This document shows positions 1-5,674 of a stretch of 7,500 nt of DNA, one piece after another. Under the pieces are notes generated by a model. It had not been told where the DNA came from. It saw nothing but the letters and a program-made list of their open reading frames with translations, and did no database searches. The stretch is taken from the NCBI GenBank assembly GCA_036496265.1, contig DASXLL010000248.1, positions 1-7,500 on the forward strand, read 5' to 3'. Each line of letters starts with the position of its first letter. The first letter of the stretch is position 1. The DNA is from CAYLLN01 sp036496265. Lineage in GTDB: Bacteria > Planctomycetota > Planctomycetia > Pirellulales > Pirellulaceae. Made by a program: the position numbers and the translations under genes.

Positions 1-45
1 CCAAGCCTGCTGACCGCGCAGGTACGGAAATGCACCCTTGGTCTT

Positions 46-540
46 GTGCCATTATTTCTTAAACTCTTTTTCGATGTCCGAATGCGGAAGCGGCACGACG
101 AAACGATTCAAATCGTGACCGACAATGTTTCTGCCGCCGACGCAATGAAAATAGTTCTGGCAAGCTGGCGTGATCATAAGTATGTGGCGTTTCGATATGT
201 GGAGCATCGACGAAAACTTGATGGTGAGCGTGCTCGCGCGGCGATGCGTGAGAAGGGCGGGCAGAACTGTACCGTTTGCGGAGCACCCTTTTTGCCGTCT
301 CCGGATAAACACTGGACGATATCGGGGTGTTGCAGCAAGGCGTGTTTTGCGGAAGCTACTACCGTGACATCCTTGGAAGAGAGCGTAGCTCGCGAGGAAA
401 GCACGGTTCCCGATTCGGCGGCCCAGCCAAGCACGATTGTTGTCGCCTGCAAGTGCGGACACAAATTCGATGTTCCACCGATGTACAGCGGCACATCACG
501 GAAATGCCCTCGGTGCGCCGGCAAGGTGAAAGTAGGATAA
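46..540 (+). CDS. Hypothetical protein with two Cys-rich zinc-ribbon motifs, possibly 5'-truncated
   Basis: I do not recognise a family for the whole protein. Seen: 164 residues from a GTG at 46. The first ~65 residues form a charged domain without a known motif. A Cys cluster follows (C75, C78, then C95/C96 and C100, in the form CTVCG...CCSKAC), then an acidic and Ser/Thr-rich linker. A second ribbon ends the protein (C135, C137, C154, C157; CKCG...CPRC). Short C-terminal ribbons of the CxCG...CPxC type are common in planctomycete proteins and usually bind one zinc ion; a metal-binding or regulatory role is inference. The start is unsettled. The frame is open to base 1, so the gene may begin outside the window. 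GTG 46 has no Shine-Dalgarno site, and an in-frame ATG at 82 is an alternative (152 residues). It ends 100 bp before tag on the same strand. Confidence 0.6.
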   Translation: MPLFLKLFFDVRMRKRHDETIQIVTDNVSAADAMKIVLASWRDHKYVAFRYVEHRRKLDGERARAAMREKGGQNCTVCGAPFLPSPDKHWTISGCCSKACFAEATTVTSLEESVAREESTVPDSAAQPSTIVVACKCGHKFDVPPMYSGTSRKCPRCAGKVKVG

Positions 541-640
541 TCGCCGATGACCAAGTTTTTGGCTTCACAGGCTACCGATATCCTCGTGATGTCGAGTGGG
601 GACAACTCGCCAGCCAAAATATGGTTCAGTAAAGGCATCC
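541..640 (+). other. Short intergenic region before tag
   Basis: The 100 bp between the zinc-ribbon gene and tag show no convincing promoter or terminator. An AAAGG at 631-635 lies 5 bases before the ATG at 641 and is a fair ribosome-binding site. It supports 641 as the original start of the glycosylase gene. A 5-bp stem (593-597 with 605-609, 7-base loop) is too weak to call. Confidence 0.4.
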
Positions 641-1276
641 ATGCCAAAACTTAGACCCACGAAAATCATCACTCGCTGCCCCTAAGCGGTCGGCGACGAT
701 TACGTTCGCTACCACGATCGCGAATGGGGCGTGCCGGTTCATGATGATCGGCTGCTGTTTGAGTTTTTGATTTTGGAAGGGGCGCAGGCGGGTTTGAGTT
801 GGGCAACGATCCTAAAGAAGCGAGAAAACTATCGCGAGGCTTTTGACAACTTCGATCCGGCGGTTGTGGCGAAGTACAACAAAAGAAAAACAGAATCGTT
901 GCTCAAAAATGCAGGACTCGTTCGCAATCGGCTGAAGATCGAATCGGCTGTTAGCAATGCTCAGTCATTTCTGGCCGTCCAAAAGGAGTTTGGCTCGTTC
1001 GACGCGTATGTTTGGACTTTCGTGGGTGGTCAGCCAAAGCAGAACGCGCGGAAATCGATGAAAGATGTGCCGGCCAGCACGCCGGAGTCCGACGCGATGA
1101 GCAAGGCTCTCAAGCGCCGCGGATTTCGGTTCGTGGGTAGCACGATTTGCTACGCGTTCATGCAAGCTACCGGCATGGTCAACGATCACCTGGTGACATG
1201 CTTTCGGCATGCCGAGCTGACTATTCGCAACACGGCACGCTATGCTCTTCCGCCAGTAAAGAGCCAAAAGAAGTAA
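641..1276 (+). pseudogene. tag: DNA-3-methyladenine glycosylase I, interrupted by an in-frame stop at codon 15
   Basis: Intact Tag is a base-excision repair enzyme that removes 3-methyladenine from alkylated DNA. Reading from ATG 641, the frame gives MPKLRPTKIITRCP, then TAA at 683-685, then AVGDDYVRYHDREWGVPVHDD and the rest of the family. The stop sits where the family has a conserved Trp (E. coli starts MERCGW). Downstream are LEGAQAGLSW (Glu46, Trp54 in full-frame numbering), KKRENYR, SDAMSKALKRRGFRFVGSTICYAFMQATG and NDHLVTC. By comparison with E. coli Tag, the zinc ligands are Cys13, His25, His183 and Cys187. The only start codon between the stop and the conserved core is GTG 731. It would give 181 residues lacking Cys13, His25 and the YHDxEWG motif, so activity is unlikely. 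Apart from the stop the frame is undamaged, so the lesion is recent or a sequence error. The 3' end overlaps the convergent DUF2007 gene. Confidence 0.82.
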
Positions 1277-1881
1277 GCGGCAATCGCAGCGACGAGCCAG
1301 AGCAACGCGACGAGCACGATGAGCGTTCGGACTGTGAGGCCAACGCCAGCGGGCTCTGTCTTTTTGATTTCGAGGCCCGCACCAAAATCGTGGCTACAGC
1401 GGGCACAGAGGCGATACCATTCGGGGGAAATGGGATCGTCGCACGACGGGCAGAGAAATAGCGGTTGGTGGTTTTGGTGGTCCGAATCGGAATAGGCTGC
1501 TGGAAAATTGACGCCGGATTCGCCGCAGATGGGGCAGCGGGCGCTTCTGGGCTCATTGCATGTTGGACAAACAGGCCAGGCGGATTGGGGGGTCAGTGAA
1601 TTGTCGTCGGCGGAGTCGTCTGGCTGAGCGCTGGGCTCAAAAAAGTGCTGCTGAGCTTTGTGGTCGAATGCTTCGGCGAATTCACGTGCGGCGGCGGCTT
1701 GCTCATCTTTGACGACCACTTTGGCGGCGGCTCGCCAGCCGATGGGGAGCTCGCCGCCGGCGATTTGAATCGCGTCGTTGACGACCCAGGCTTGAATGCC
1801 TTCATCCTCCAGCAGCGAGCGCAGCAAATGGGCCTGCTGCGGGTTATCGGCGGAGTAGATGATGGTGGGTTGGCGGGACAT
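1240..1881 (-). CDS. DUF2007-type protein with double zinc ribbon and C-terminal membrane anchor
   Basis: 213 residues from ATG 1881. The N-terminal ~70 residues (TIIYSADNPQQAHLLRSLLE, then a region around GIQAWVVND) match the DUF2007 fold, described in Pfam as a putative signal-transducing domain and related to the ACT/PII-like small folds. A Gln/Asp/Ser-rich linker (~75-100) leads to four CxxC pairs: C105/C108, C116/C119, C144/C147 and C159/C162, enough for two zinc ribbons. Residues ~183-208 form one hydrophobic helix (TLIVLVALLWLVAAIAAYFF), followed by a short polar tail. This suggests a tail-anchored membrane protein with the ribbons in the cytoplasm. The function is unknown; sensing or assembly at the membrane is inference. 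It starts 16 bp after the FmdB-like gene and is probably co-transcribed with it. A GGA about 10 bases before the ATG is a weak ribosome-binding site. Its last 37 bp overlap the tail of tag. Confidence 0.8.
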   Translation of the reverse strand: MSRQPTIIYSADNPQQAHLLRSLLEDEGIQAWVVNDAIQIAGGELPIGWRAAAKVVVKDEQAAAAREFAEAFDHKAQQHFFEPSAQPDDSADDNSLTPQSAWPVCPTCNEPRSARCPICGESGVNFPAAYSDSDHQNHQPLFLCPSCDDPISPEWYRLCARCSHDFGAGLEIKKTEPAGVGLTVRTLIVLVALLWLVAAIAAYFFWLFTGGRA

Positions 1882-1897
1882 TAAATTCGATCCGAAG

Positions 1898-2125
1898 CTA
1901 CATCATGCAGCCGCCTTGGCCACATTGGGGAAGACCGCAGCCGCCGGAGGGGGCGGGACGGCAGATTGGCAGGTCGTTTGCTGAGCCCTGCGGGGCGGCG
2001 GGGACGCTGAGAAGTTTCTCGAGGCGTGGGCTGTCGCATTCGGGGCAATGGGGTTTTTCATTGCTGCGGACGAGCAACTCGAAATCAGACGAGCAGCTTA
2101 TGCAATGGTATTCGTAGAGGGGCAT
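1898..2125 (-). CDS. FmdB-family small zinc-ribbon protein
   Basis: 75 residues. The start MPLYEYHCISCSSDFELL and the following HCPECDS give Cys8, Cys11, Cys27 and Cys30, the single zinc ribbon of the FmdB/CxxC_CxxC_SSSS family (Pfam Zn_ribbon_8). The name comes from a protein linked to formamidase/amidase regulation in Methylophilus; most members have no proven role. The C-terminus is Gly/Cys-rich (GGCGLPQCGQGGCMM), a tail I associate with planctomycete members and one that could bind a second metal or form disulfides. The ATG at 2125 is well supported by GGAG (CTCC at 2135-2138 on the plus strand) 9 bases upstream. It is the first gene of a two-gene minus-strand unit with the DUF2007 protein, and its 5' region is shared with the divergent nnrE. 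Confidence 0.88.
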   Translation of the reverse strand: MPLYEYHCISCSSDFELLVRSNEKPHCPECDSPRLEKLLSVPAAPQGSANDLPICRPAPSGGCGLPQCGQGGCMM

Positions 2126-2197
2126 TTTTTATTTCTCCGTGACTAACGATATTCTAATGAAACAGCCGGTAGCAAACTTGCCGCCGGAGAATTTTCG

Positions 2198-2257
2198 ATG
2201 GACTACCTATCGTTGCACACCGGGACCAAGTTTGGTCCCGGCTATTGGGAGTTCTGA
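2198..2257 (+). CDS. Possible 19-codon upstream ORF (leader) abutting nnrE
   Basis: ATG 2198 is preceded by GGAG at 2186-2189 with 8-base spacing and reads MDYLSLHTGTKFGPGYWEF, then TGA at 2255-2257. The next codon is the nnrE GTG start, in the same frame. The palindrome 2221-2240 encodes part of this peptide. It could be a leader peptide coupled to nnrE, or a chance ORF created by the palindrome. There is no family evidence. Confidence 0.22.
   Translation: MDYLSLHTGTKFGPGYWEF
2221..2240. repeat. Perfect palindrome (REP-like hairpin) 18 bp before nnrE
   Basis: CGGGACCAA (2221-2229) and TTGGTCCCG (2232-2240) are exact reverse complements separated by GT. As RNA the inner A-U pair would open to leave a 4-base loop on an 8-bp GC-rich stem. 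It lies just upstream of the nnrE ribosome-binding site. It resembles the short dispersed palindromes of planctomycete intergenic regions (from memory) and could equally be an operator or an mRNA stem affecting nnrE translation. Confidence 0.75.
2247..2251 (+). promoter_or_regulatory. Ribosome-binding site of nnrE
   Basis: GGGAG with a 6-base spacer to GTG 2258. This site fixes the GTG as the start, which also agrees with where homologues begin (LSRAEVRDIDRRAIEEFG). Confidence 0.65.
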
Positions 2258-2938
2258 GTGTCTCGTCCACTGAGCCGTGCTGAAGTGCGTGATATTGATC
2301 GACGGGCGATCGAGGAATTTGGCGTACCGGGCATTGTGTTGATGGAAAACGCGGGGCGCGGGTGTGTTGAAGTCTTGGTTTCGCTGGCGTGCAATGGGCC
2401 GGTAATCATTGTTTGTGGAAAAGGGAACAACGCGGGGGATGGTTTTGTGATGGCCCGACATTTGGATGTGCGTCGGATTCCCGTCAAGTTGCTGTTGATC
2501 GGCGCGGCGGATGAGTTGCGCGGCGATGCGGCGATGAACTATGCGATCGTGGCTAAGTCCCAATTGCCGATGATTGACTTTTCCAAGCGATTCGAGGCGG
2601 CGCGGTTTGCGGCTGAGTTAGAGGGTGCTGAATGGATTGTCGACGCGTTGCTTGGGACTGGTTCGACCGGTTCGCCGCGGCCGCCGATGGACGAGGCGAT
2701 TCGGTTGATGAATTCGGCTGTGGCCAAACGTCTGGCTGTCGATTTACCCAGTGGTCTGGATTGTGATACCGGTGAGCCGGCTGAGCCGACGTTTCGAGCA
2801 GACCATACGTGCATATTCGTGGCGGAGAAGATTGGTTTCGCGAAGTCAGCCGCCAAGGCGTTTCTGGGCCAGGTTCATGTTGTCGATATTGGTGCACCGA
2901 GGCCATTAGTTCAGTCAAGCGTTTGGGTCCAGAAGTAG
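2258..2938 (+). CDS. nnrE: NAD(P)H-hydrate epimerase (YjeF_N domain)
   Basis: This cytoplasmic repair enzyme interconverts the R and S epimers of hydrated NAD(P)H (NAD(P)HX), so that the S-specific dehydratase can restore NAD(P)H. The protein has 226 residues, the usual size of a stand-alone epimerase domain. Family motifs appear in order: SRAEVRDIDRRAIEEFGVPG (6-25), LMENAGRG (28-35), the nucleotide-binding GKGNNAGDGFVMARHL (54-69), DALLGTGSTG (129-138), VDLPSGLDCDTG (161-172), ADHTCIFVAEKIGF (181-194) and VHVVDIGAP (206-214). The C-terminal NnrD dehydratase domain, fused in E. coli YjeF, is absent and must be supplied elsewhere. The start is GTG with GGGAG six bases upstream. Its last 28 bp overlap the tail of the convergent acetyltransferase gene. 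The NAD-synthesis gene nadD is ~2 kb away on the other strand. Confidence 0.95.
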   Translation: MSRPLSRAEVRDIDRRAIEEFGVPGIVLMENAGRGCVEVLVSLACNGPVIIVCGKGNNAGDGFVMARHLDVRRIPVKLLLIGAADELRGDAAMNYAIVAKSQLPMIDFSKRFEAARFAAELEGAEWIVDALLGTGSTGSPRPPMDEAIRLMNSAVAKRLAVDLPSGLDCDTGEPAEPTFRADHTCIFVAEKIGFAKSAAKAFLGQVHVVDIGAPRPLVQSSVWVQK

Positions 2939-3381
2939 GTCTCCGGTTCACTAGATTTAAAGCCGACGCTTTGGTAGAGACCCATGGCGCGGATGTTGTC
3001 GGAGCGGACTTCGAGCGTGACTTTGCCGCAGCCGAGGTTTTTGGCTTCGTCTGTGACGGCATTAAGCAGCTTGCGGCCGACGCCTTGGCCGCGAGCTTCG
3101 GGGCTAACGGCGATGTCGTGGATGTTGATGAGCGGTTTGCCGCGGAAGGAGGAGAAACCAATCATGCAGATGGCGACGCCGAGCGGTTTTTTTTCTTCGC
3201 AGGCTAAGAAGACACGCGCGCCGCCGTGCTTGATCAGGCCGGGAATCAGATTTTCGCGGGCGTGATTGGAAAGCGGCTTCGAATCGCCGAATTGGTCGCG
3301 GCAATACATGTCGAGCAGATCGATAATGGATCGCTGATGCTCGGAGTTGTTGAGGTCGGCGAGAAAAATGGTCAGTGCCAT
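2911..3381 (-). CDS. GNAT-family N-acetyltransferase
   Basis: 156 residues from ATG 3381. GNAT enzymes transfer an acetyl group from acetyl-CoA to an amine of a small molecule or protein; the substrate here cannot be read from the sequence. Seen: a strand 'RVFLACEEKKPLGVAICMIGFSSF' (56-79), motif A with the acetyl-CoA pyrophosphate loop INIHDIAVSPEARGQGVGRKLL (86-106; R97-G-Q-G-V-G102), LEVRSDNIRAMGLYQSVGF (123-141) carrying the NxxAxxLYxxxGF signature, and the C-terminal strand ETYFWTQTL. The frame stays open upstream to an ATG at 3534, but the extra 51 residues are Pro/Arg-rich low-complexity shadow of the neighbouring gene, whereas MALTIFLADL begins a normal GNAT fold. It lies 35 bp downstream of the CNNM-type gene and is probably the last gene of that unit. 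There is no clear Shine-Dalgarno site. Confidence 0.88.
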   Translation of the reverse strand: MALTIFLADLNNSEHQRSIIDLLDMYCRDQFGDSKPLSNHARENLIPGLIKHGGARVFLACEEKKPLGVAICMIGFSSFRGKPLINIHDIAVSPEARGQGVGRKLLNAVTDEAKNLGCGKVTLEVRSDNIRAMGLYQSVGFKSSEPETYFWTQTLD

Positions 3382-3416
3382 AGAATTGTGGCGGCAGAAA
3401 TGTGTCGGCGAGAAAA

Positions 3417-4781
3417 TCAGGCTCGTTCCAAGACGGATTGAGATTTGGTGTGTCCTTCGGCCTGGTAAGGACTGCCGAGAGGGTCGAGGACGATTTCGGT
3501 GATGCGGCGGCGGCGGACTTTGCGGACCTGACACCAGACGCGATCGACCACGACCATATCGCCGCCACGCAAAGGCACTTCGCGATCGTGGTTGAGCCAG
3601 TCGTTGAGGGACACGCTCGCGGGCAATTCGCCGCCAAGATCGGGCCGCTTGAGCACATCGCGAAGCTGGCCGAGTTGCACGCCGCCACCGACGACGAGTT
3701 GATGCCCGGCAGGATTGATGTGCCGCGGGAGGCGGTCGAATTCGTCCTGAATGTCGCCGACGAGCTCCTCAAAAATGTCTTCTTGCGCGATCATGCCCGT
3801 GACTTTGCCGTCGCCGTCGCGAACGAGCGCGAGGTGGTGATGCTCGGCGATCATTCGCCGCAGGGCCTCGGACAGCGCCATGTCCTGTGGCAGGCTGATG
3901 ATCTGGCGGACAATTTCGCGAATCACCGGGTTGCCAGGATGCGTTTTGGCGAGGAGCACCATGTCTTTGAACGTGACGTAGCCGATGATGCCTTCGGGGT
4001 CGCCCTTGCGCGATGTGACCGGAAACCGCGTGTGCATGTCCATGTGGGCGATGATCAGGTTTTCGCTGAGCGGTGCGTCGGCGAGGACCATCACGATGTC
4101 GTCGTCGGGCATCATGATGTCTTTGACCTTCATCGCCGAGAGGCGGCTGGCCTGCAAAATGATCCGCTCTTCCTGGACACCGATGGCCTGGCTGGCCCGC
4201 AGCAAGTTGACCTGCGCCCGGAGTTCGTGCAGGCCGGCCAGATGATCTTCGGTTTTCTTACTGGGCAGGAGTCGCTCGATCGCTCCGACGGCGGTCGTCG
4301 TGACCCATTCAAAAAGCAAAACGGCGGGGTAAATGACCACCGTGAAGCCCCACATGAACGGGCTGAGGGTGACGCAGACCCAGTCGGGGTTTTTAATGGC
4401 GAGCACTTTGGGCACGAGCTCGCCGACGACGGTGGTGAGCGCGGCGAGTGGGATTACAAAGCAGATGAGGGCGACGATGTCGTCGTAGGGCTCCGGCAGG
4501 TGGAAGTATTGTTTGATGAGCGGCGAGAGTTTTTCTTCGACGCTGGCACCGCCGGTGGCGGCGGCGATCACAGCGGTGAGCGTCATGCCGAGCTGCGCGG
4601 CAGCGAGGCTTTTTTCGATGTTCTCTTTCATCCGCAGGGCGGTGGCAGCGCCGCGGCGTTTTTGCTCGGCCAGCATTTTCAGCCGTCCGGGCCGGACTGA
4701 CGCCAGTGCGAGCTCGTAGGCGGCAAAAACCGCGGTGAGTAGCACCATGGCGAGGATTGTCAGGCCGACCGTCAGGCTCAT
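3417..4781 (-). CDS. CNNM/CorC-type (HlyC/TlyC) membrane protein with CBS pair
   Basis: 454 residues with the complete three-part layout of the family. The N-terminal DUF21/CNNM transmembrane domain (1-~190) has hydrophobic segments at ~3-25, ~62-78, ~102-128 and ~137-165. Hallmarks are FAAYELALASVRPGRL (19-34), AAQLGMTLTAV (61-71) and GELVPKVLAIKNPD (120-133). A linker with VNLLRASQAIGVQEERII leads to a CBS pair (~218-345: VKDIMMPDDDIVMV, TRFPV, GIIGYVTFKDMV, HHHLALVRDGDGKVTGMIAQEDIFEELVGDIQDEFD). The CorC_HlyC transporter-associated domain (~358-435) follows. Relatives are implicated in Mg2+/Co2+ export or homeostasis, with the CBS pair binding ATP/Mg2+; the 'hemolysin' label is historical. 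Ion specificity is inference. Start ATG 4781 has AAGGAG five bases upstream. It follows nadD by 113 bp on the same strand. Confidence 0.92.
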   Translation of the reverse strand: MSLTVGLTILAMVLLTAVFAAYELALASVRPGRLKMLAEQKRRGAATALRMKENIEKSLAAAQLGMTLTAVIAAATGGASVEEKLSPLIKQYFHLPEPYDDIVALICFVIPLAALTTVVGELVPKVLAIKNPDWVCVTLSPFMWGFTVVIYPAVLLFEWVTTTAVGAIERLLPSKKTEDHLAGLHELRAQVNLLRASQAIGVQEERIILQASRLSAMKVKDIMMPDDDIVMVLADAPLSENLIIAHMDMHTRFPVTSRKGDPEGIIGYVTFKDMVLLAKTHPGNPVIREIVRQIISLPQDMALSEALRRMIAEHHHLALVRDGDGKVTGMIAQEDIFEELVGDIQDEFDRLPRHINPAGHQLVVGGGVQLGQLRDVLKRPDLGGELPASVSLNDWLNHDREVPLRGGDMVVVDRVWCQVRKVRRRRITEIVLDPLGSPYQAEGHTKSQSVLERA

Positions 4782-4786
4782 TACAA

Positions 4787-4798
4787 CTCCTTGAGGAG
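4787..4798 (-). promoter_or_regulatory. Ribosome-binding site of the CNNM-type gene inside a small palindrome
   Basis: On the minus strand the sequence reads CTCCTCAAGGAG, with AAGGAG (4792-4787) five bases before the ATG. The CTCC just upstream can pair with GGAG around a TCAA loop. The ribosome-binding site is the best in the window; whether the 4-bp stem hides it in vivo is unproven. Confidence 0.6.
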
Positions 4799-4894
4799 AC
4801 GACTGTTGCGCACCGAAACCAGTGCAAGCGGCGCGCCAAGGGCTCGTCCCAGAATACTGGCGAGTTTCAGGCCCGCCAAGGCGAGGCGATTTCG

Positions 4895-5503
4895 TTACGT
4901 GCGATAAAGGCTGTGCGTTTCGATGTATTTTTCGACGGCTCGCGGCGTGCGGTAACGGAGGCTTTGGCCGGTGGCGGCTCGGTGGCGGAGGTCGGTGCTG
5001 GAGAGCTCGATGAGGGGCATCTGGACTTGGGAAGCGCGGATTGCGATCAAGTTCTTGGCACTTGTGATTGGTGTTAGCACGCTAAAGTCTGGCTCAGGAG
5101 AACCACCGCGGCGGACGACGGCGACCGTTGCCAGTTCACAGATTTGTTGTGGCTCGCGCCATGTTGGTAAATCGTGCAGTGAGTCGGCGCCCATGAGCAG
5201 GAATATGTTGGCGGAGGAGTACTGCTCGTGGACAGCGGCGAGCGTATCGACGGTGTAGCTGATGCCGCCGCGATTGATTTCGAGCTGCGAGGATTTGATT
5301 TGCTCGTGTCCCGCGAGGGCGAGCTCGAGCATGGCGAGGCGATGCTTGGCGGGAGCGAGCTCGCGGGTTTGTTTATGCGGCGGGACGGCGGCGGGGATGA
5401 GCCAGACTTCGTCGAGGGAGAGCGTTTCGCGAGCACACTCGGCCAGGAGCAAATGGCCGTAGTGGACCGGGTCGAAGGAACCGCCGTAGAGGCCGAGACG
5501 CAT
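4895..5503 (-). CDS. nadD: Nicotinate-nucleotide adenylyltransferase
   Basis: NadD transfers AMP from ATP to nicotinate mononucleotide, giving deamido-NAD+, the penultimate step of NAD synthesis in the cytoplasm. The 202-residue length is typical. Motifs: LGLYGGSFDPVHYGH (3-17) is the nucleotidyltransferase GGSFDPxHxGH signature with the (T/H)xGH catalytic histidines; PPHK (41-44); SYTVDTL (82-88); FLLMGADSLHDLPTW (101-115) is the substrate-site region; and ELSSTDLRHR (166-175) is the C-terminal ISSTxIR-type ATP-binding motif. RYRTPRAVEKYI (183-194) is the usual family ending. The start ATG 5503 puts the signature at residue 7, as expected; no Shine-Dalgarno site is seen. It is probably the first gene of a minus-strand unit with the CNNM-type protein and the acetyltransferase, though the 113-bp gap leaves room for another promoter. 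nnrE, nearby, repairs the same cofactor. Confidence 0.96.
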   Translation of the reverse strand: MRLGLYGGSFDPVHYGHLLLAECARETLSLDEVWLIPAAVPPHKQTRELAPAKHRLAMLELALAGHEQIKSSQLEINRGGISYTVDTLAAVHEQYSSANIFLLMGADSLHDLPTWREPQQICELATVAVVRRGGSPEPDFSVLTPITSAKNLIAIRASQVQMPLIELSSTDLRHRAATGQSLRYRTPRAVEKYIETHSLYRT

Positions 5504-5538
5504 TGGAAATTGAGCTGCGAATCAAAACACGAAATTCG

Positions 5539-5672
5539 AAATCCGAAGCACGAAACAAATTCGAATTTCAAAAGCACGAAAGATTAAAACGCTTGGCGCG
5601 CTTTGTTGTCATTCGTGTTTCTTGCTTGAAATCTGTTTCGGATTTCGTGCTTGTGCTTCGTGCTTCGGATTT
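5539..5672. repeat. Long intergenic inverted repeat with internal direct repeats
   Basis: The 16-bp arm AAATCCGAAGCACGAA (5539-5554) is the exact reverse complement of 5657-5672, with a 102-base spacer. Sub-words recur inside: TTCGTGCTT occurs at 5644-5652 and 5657-5665, and GCACGAA-type words occur in both halves. The element fills most of the 171-bp gap between nadD and the DUF1501 gene and is less GC-rich than its neighbours. It ends 2 bp from the DUF1501 stop codon, so it forms the start of that gene's 3' untranslated region. It resembles the GAAATCCGAA/CGAA-rich intergenic repeats I recall from planctomycete genomes. No T-run follows the far arm, so it is not a standard intrinsic terminator, though it may still shield mRNA ends. 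Confidence 0.8.
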
Positions 5673-5674
5673 TT

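Larger units (their letters stand above)
2126..2257. promoter_or_regulatory. Divergent intergenic region between the FmdB-like gene and nnrE
   Basis: These 132 bp must hold the 5' signals for the minus-strand FmdB/DUF2007 unit and for nnrE. Visible elements are the GGAG site for the FmdB-like gene (2135-2138, minus strand), a TAGAAT on the minus strand near 2151-2156 that could be a -10 box but lacks a convincing -35, the 2221-2240 palindrome, and GGGAG at 2247-2251, six bases before the GTG of nnrE. No promoter can be assigned firmly. Confidence 0.4.

Noticed and set aside
593..609. Small hairpin between the first gene and tag
   Set aside because: Only 5 bp with a 7-base loop and no T-run; below what I would call a terminator.
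174..647. 157-codon minus-strand ORF opposite the first zinc-ribbon gene
   Set aside because: The plus frame has ordered CxxC ribbons; the minus frame has no motif and runs into the tag start.
731..1276. Functional Tag translated from GTG 731
   Set aside because: It would lack two zinc ligands and the YHDxEWG motif, and no ribosome-binding site precedes it.
2553..3161. 202-codon minus-strand ORF across the nnrE/acetyltransferase junction
   Set aside because: Ser/Pro/Arg-rich low-complexity translation lying out of frame with both real genes.
2911..3534. Long form of the acetyltransferase starting at 3534
   Set aside because: The extra 51 residues are Pro/Arg-rich and overlap the CNNM-type coding region; the GNAT fold begins at ATG 3381.
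3402..4700. 432-codon plus-strand ORF opposite the CNNM-type gene
   Set aside because: Antisense shadow of a confidently identified protein; His/Asp/Glu-rich composition and no recognisable domain.
5504..5674. Intrinsic terminator for the DUF1501 gene
   Set aside because: The arms are 102 bases apart and no T-tract follows the distal arm on the minus strand.
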